DNA of 64,000 nucleotides, from positions 80,001 through 144,000 of the forward strand of contig JAIGNY010000168.1 in NCBI GenBank assembly GCA_020152595.1, read 5' to 3'. Below, in pieces: positions 60,331-64,000 of the stretch; positions within the stretch are counted from its first letter, which is position 1; each line of letters begins with the position of its first letter. The stretch is from Chiridota heheva. Lineage: Eukaryota > Echinodermata > Holothuroidea > Apodida > Chiridotidae. Position numbers and translations under genes: made by a program. The notes under the pieces are model-generated. The model ran no database searches. It saw nothing but the letters and a program-made list of their open reading frames with translations, and was not told the origin of the DNA.

Positions 60331-63300
60331 AGCATGGCACGAATCCAGCGATAGTTGTCACGGCGAAAAGAAATCAGTAGCAGCTTTGATCTGATTGGAT
60401 GACCAGGAAGTAATATCAAGCTCGCTCTGCCTCCTAGATGCAGGAGTCGAAGATTTTTGAGATTGAGGAATATTTTTTTTAAACTATAATATAAAAAATG
60501 TCATCTTCACAGTTTCAATTTGAATCTTTCTTCGAACATTTTTGCGCCCGAAGTCTCTTGCCCTACTACCTCATCGTGCTCGTCGTGAATACAACATCAA
60601 CCAATCCAACAACGTACTGAAATGGCTGAATAAAATCGAATACCGAAACAGTCAACAATTTTGTTATTCCCGGCCACATGAGAGAAAAACACATACAAGT
60701 AGTAAACGAGTGGGACGAAAACCATCGTCGAATCCTGTTGTTGTCTTTGTTATGGGTACCTTCGCACTGTCCAGAAAAAATAAATAAAACATCCAGATTA
60801 TGAAAAATACCACGGGCATTACTTAATATGTTCAGTTTAACGCACAAAGAGAATGATTAAATGTTAAGGAGACAAATACCGGCCGTCTAGAGGTATACTG
60901 CAGGAATCTCTCGAGTTAAAAGATGATTTCTTCGATGGTCGCACCAAACTTTAAAGGTATATCAAGCGCCAACAATGGACAACAAGTCCAGTACCTTATT
61001 GCACACACCCCCATTGGTCATTCAGAACATATATATACAGGCTCAGAACACCACAGATGTGAAAGACTAATGAAACAAACTGTGCTTCTACTCAGGTACT
61101 GCCGTGCCGATGTCAAAGAAAGCTGTTCTGTTAGGATCTCTGCGGTGGCTAGTGCCAAAGAACAACATGAGTATACCAAAACAAAAACTCTGAACGGGAC
61201 TGGATGACCTGCGAAATGATCAGTCATGGATATAAGCTACACGATACTTCACTTCGCCGACGCGAGGTACATCAACCTAAACCTTTTGAAGAATACGAAT
61301 CTCTCATAGGCAAATATGCCCGCGACTCAACCACGATAACATAATTGATGGTATAATTGATGTTGAGTTCGTTTGGGAAGCAGTTAGGGCATGTAGGGTA
61401 TATAGCAGTACTCCCACCATGACAGAGTATGCGCAGGACAATAACATATACACGTCAAGTAATCATTTGGTAAATAGCGACGATCAAATTATCGCAAGTC
61501 TTACTCAAACATTTATTACGCTTCAAACTCCATAGTTTGCAACAAGCATTATATTCGGTGAGTTTGTCTTCTATTTTGGTACCGATTCCTTGAATTGTGT
61601 CCGTTGTGATGAGCTGTCGGCTCTTACCAGAGAATCGCGCTATGGAAAACAAAAGTTATCAGTGTGTACTAAAATTGTGTCTTTCTTTCCTTTCACCCTC
61701 TTTTTCTTTGATTAAGTTAATCATGGATTGGTTTAAACATTGCTTGTTGGAGTTGAAAGGAAAGGAAATCTTGTGCGACTCCTTTTATAAAAATGACGAA
61801 ATTCAGCAAATTACTTTGTCAGTTTGTGGCTAAAAAGAAGAACTCATCATCGGTCGTCTTGATTTTGATTTGCACGCCTTCGTGTCCTTCTTCAACGTGT
61901 TGATTTTGCTTCTTTACATTTTCGTTTATGTCCGGATGTTTCTTGACTTCTTTCAATAAAAGGTTGAACACGTACCTCATTCATGCTGATTTCCAAAGAG
62001 GTCATGAGTGTGAGGAGATCACCCAAAGTGTTGCAGAATCGTGAAAATTCATTGTTCAAATTCAATAGCCTCATTGCATTCAAAGAGACGGTCAATGCAA
62101 AGTTCTACCAAACTTACTTAGACTACCTCATGCATCGTCCGACGCTCGGTGGTCTGGTGCCACTTCACTTTAAGGCCGACAATTTCCCCTTCTTCCTTTT
62201 CAGGTCCACCACAACACCAGGTGGCAGGTTGACGAGCTTGGGAGAGAGGCCCTTAAAGATGACCCGGCCAGTTCCGCATGCGCCACATGCAGATCGTAGA
62301 GACACTAGAAGTAGTTTCGCTTATTCTCTAATTTCCCCGTCGTTAAGGAAGTCACTCAATTTGATGCCCAAGATTTCAGTTCCTAACGCATCTTGAGTCG
62401 AGCCGTCAAGCTTCTTCGCCAGGCTTGACTCTTAACACAAACTTCAGTTTGAAGTGTGCGGTCTTCCATAAAGCTTTCGCATAGACTGATAGAAGACACG
62501 TGCGAAGGTGATGTCATAACGATCATGGCACCTGATCTCTTGCTGTATGATCCTCCCGTTCTACTTGATCTACCATTCAGAATTAATGATTCGTGGACAC
62601 AATCCTAAACGACTAAATTTTCTACTAATATGAAAATCTAGAGAGCCAGCTATTGAAGCTGTGAGGTGGAGTTCGTAATGGTGTGACCTCTATTGCAGTG
62701 GTACATTTAGCCTCAGATCAGCGGCATATCGCGAGTAACTTGAACTATACATGGACAACATCAATGGAAAAAATTGCTTTTGCCTGAAAGTCACATGGAC
62801 AAACATTGTCAAGCGATTGATTTATGTAATCATATGGAATCATGTTCTAATTAACCTATACCTGAAAATTGATTAATTGGTTATTAAAGTACTTTTGAAT
62901 TTTTTAAATCCTATTTAGAAGTTTGTAGGTTATTTTAAAAGGAATGAGGAGATAATCAGTGTAATAAAATAGAGATCGTGATGATATGACCTATATTGTA
63001 TTGGTTGATATCAGCTAATGGGTGAAAAATCAAAAGCAGGAAGATGCAGTTTATGGGTTACATGATAAGAGAAATACTTTGATGGGTATACCACCAGGAG
63101 CGGCATAGTACCTTTTGGCTAGGCTATGCATGGAAAAAAGTTTGAAGATTAAGCAAAAACTTTCATTTTGTCTGAAGGTCAAAAGCATTCAAACATTGTC
63201 AAGTGCTAAGTTGTTGTAATTTTATGGATAAATTGATCAATTTATTGCCCTTTGAAAGACATTTTGACGTTTTAAGGTAATTTAATCAGGAATTTTAAAT

Positions 63301-64000
63301 TGAGACTTGTTCAACAGCTACTTCCGCCTAACAATACTGTCAATAGATTTTGTTTTGAAATTTGATTGTCTTCCTTCTTCCACAAATATACACCCACACG
63401 TGACGTGCTTGATGTAATTGATGTGTAACCTTCTTTCAAAAAAGTGCTATCAAGTCAAAATTACAGCTTATAGATTGTTTAATCTTGTGGAATCTGATAA
63501 TTGATACATTGACTTTTTAAAGAAATTTTGAAGGTTACCGAGGATTTTGAAGGTTACAGATGATTTGAAGTTTGAAGATAATTTTGAAAGGAATTTTAGA
63601 TGGGCCCTTGCTCAACAGAAACTTCGCACAAAATACTACCCACCTTTACTTTGATTTGAAACTTCATTGTCCCCCACCCCCCCCTCCACACACACCCACA
63701 CTTGTTGATGACCACTTTCTAGAACCAAAAACAATTTTTTGATGATGAATATGATGCGATGATGAAGTTTCTAGATTTTTAAGCTTGAAGAATTTTTCAA
63801 CATGTTCGTTGATCATTTGAACAACATGTGGATACGTGATAATTATTGGCTGGGGTACTTTCTCGATCTTGATAACTTTTCCATTTTTGAGATGATGTAA
63901 ACTGGCAAAGTTGTTCACCGGAAGCAACCGCATCCTCTCTCATCCACCTGCAAATATGTGGTCGACCGGTCATTGTGCTTTCGATAATATCCCACTTTGC
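60331..64000. other. No gene recognised
   Basis: Frames here are short and broken. The minus-strand stretch 62480-61800 has a chain of plausible protein pieces in shifting frames (for example LSDFLNDGEIRE, GRVIFKGLSPKLVNLPPGVV, IKIKTTDDEFFFLATN), which could be a decayed gene or mobile element that I cannot name. A G/C-rich run (CCCCCACCCCCCCCTCC) lies at 63671. The last kilobase has no clear repeat. Confidence 0.35.

Noticed and set aside
62240..62330. DnaJ-type zinc-finger motif on the minus strand
   Set aside because: CGACGTG is one residue short of CxxCxGxG, only one such motif is present, and the frame is broken.
63664..63933. 89-codon minus-strand gene
   Set aside because: No recognisable domain, and it ends in a Gly run from a simple C-rich tract. 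It could still be an exon but lacks support.

Overview
This is a eukaryotic genomic window: AT-rich, repeat-dense and intron-bearing. It most likely comes from an echinoderm or a close marine deuterostome relative. The main clue is a metallothionein gene on the minus strand. Its start (MPDPDPTSKCKCC) and cysteine spacing resemble sea urchin metallothioneins, with an intron placed after the first cysteine cluster. I see no bacterial features (no operons or Shine-Dalgarno sites) and no CRISPR. Most long open frames lie in tandem repeats, microsatellites or dead transposons, and are not genes.

Layout, left to right. 1-4.1 kb: AT-rich DNA holding the remnant of an LTR retrotransposon (TATA box, LTR end, tRNA-Leu primer-binding site, broken start of gag). 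4.1-10.5 kb: one array of about 124 copies of a 52-bp satellite, with a recent 570-bp higher-order duplication inside. 10.5-16.2 kb: a degenerate A-rich 'gaaaattgaaga' repeat field, a dead RTE-like retrotransposon 3' end and a 28-bp minisatellite. 18.7-26.5 kb: metallothionein exon 2 (19805-19888), a large intron of about 6.4 kb carrying a retrotransposon RNase H remnant and a hAT-type MITE with a perfect 8-bp target duplication, then exon 1 (26275-26317) and a promoter with TATA box and a metal-response core. A TTAA-flanked MITE lies beyond exon 2. Exons 3 and later were not found.

28.5-30.7 kb: a 5'-truncated, inactivated L2/CR1-type LINE on the minus strand. 31.0-31.5 kb: a TIR-bearing MITE, with a second copy at 45.4 kb. 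32.6-44.4 kb: three tandem copies of one unit. The first is 1.57 kb and keeps the empty insertion site. The second and third are about 5.1 kb each because they carry the same non-LTR retrotransposon with the same disabling lesions. 44.7-51 kb: a G-rich minisatellite, an AT-rich dispersed element, a 120-nt fold-back, a 21-bp minisatellite, tRNA-Lys-derived SINE copies, a pyrimidine minisatellite and a 26-bp minisatellite of about 35 copies. 51.5-54.5 kb: a MITE-like fold-back, another LINE 3' fragment and a long AAT microsatellite. 55-64 kb: two more copies of the AT-rich element (one inverted), a dispersed 162-bp repeat and a LINE endonuclease fragment, then DNA in which I recognise nothing.

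The window is therefore one host gene locus embedded in layered transposon and satellite DNA. The strongest new observations are the metallothionein locus, the time-ordered retrotransposon-bearing segmental triplication, several MITE families with clear boundaries, and the tandem arrays. No undescribed multi-gene system is supported.
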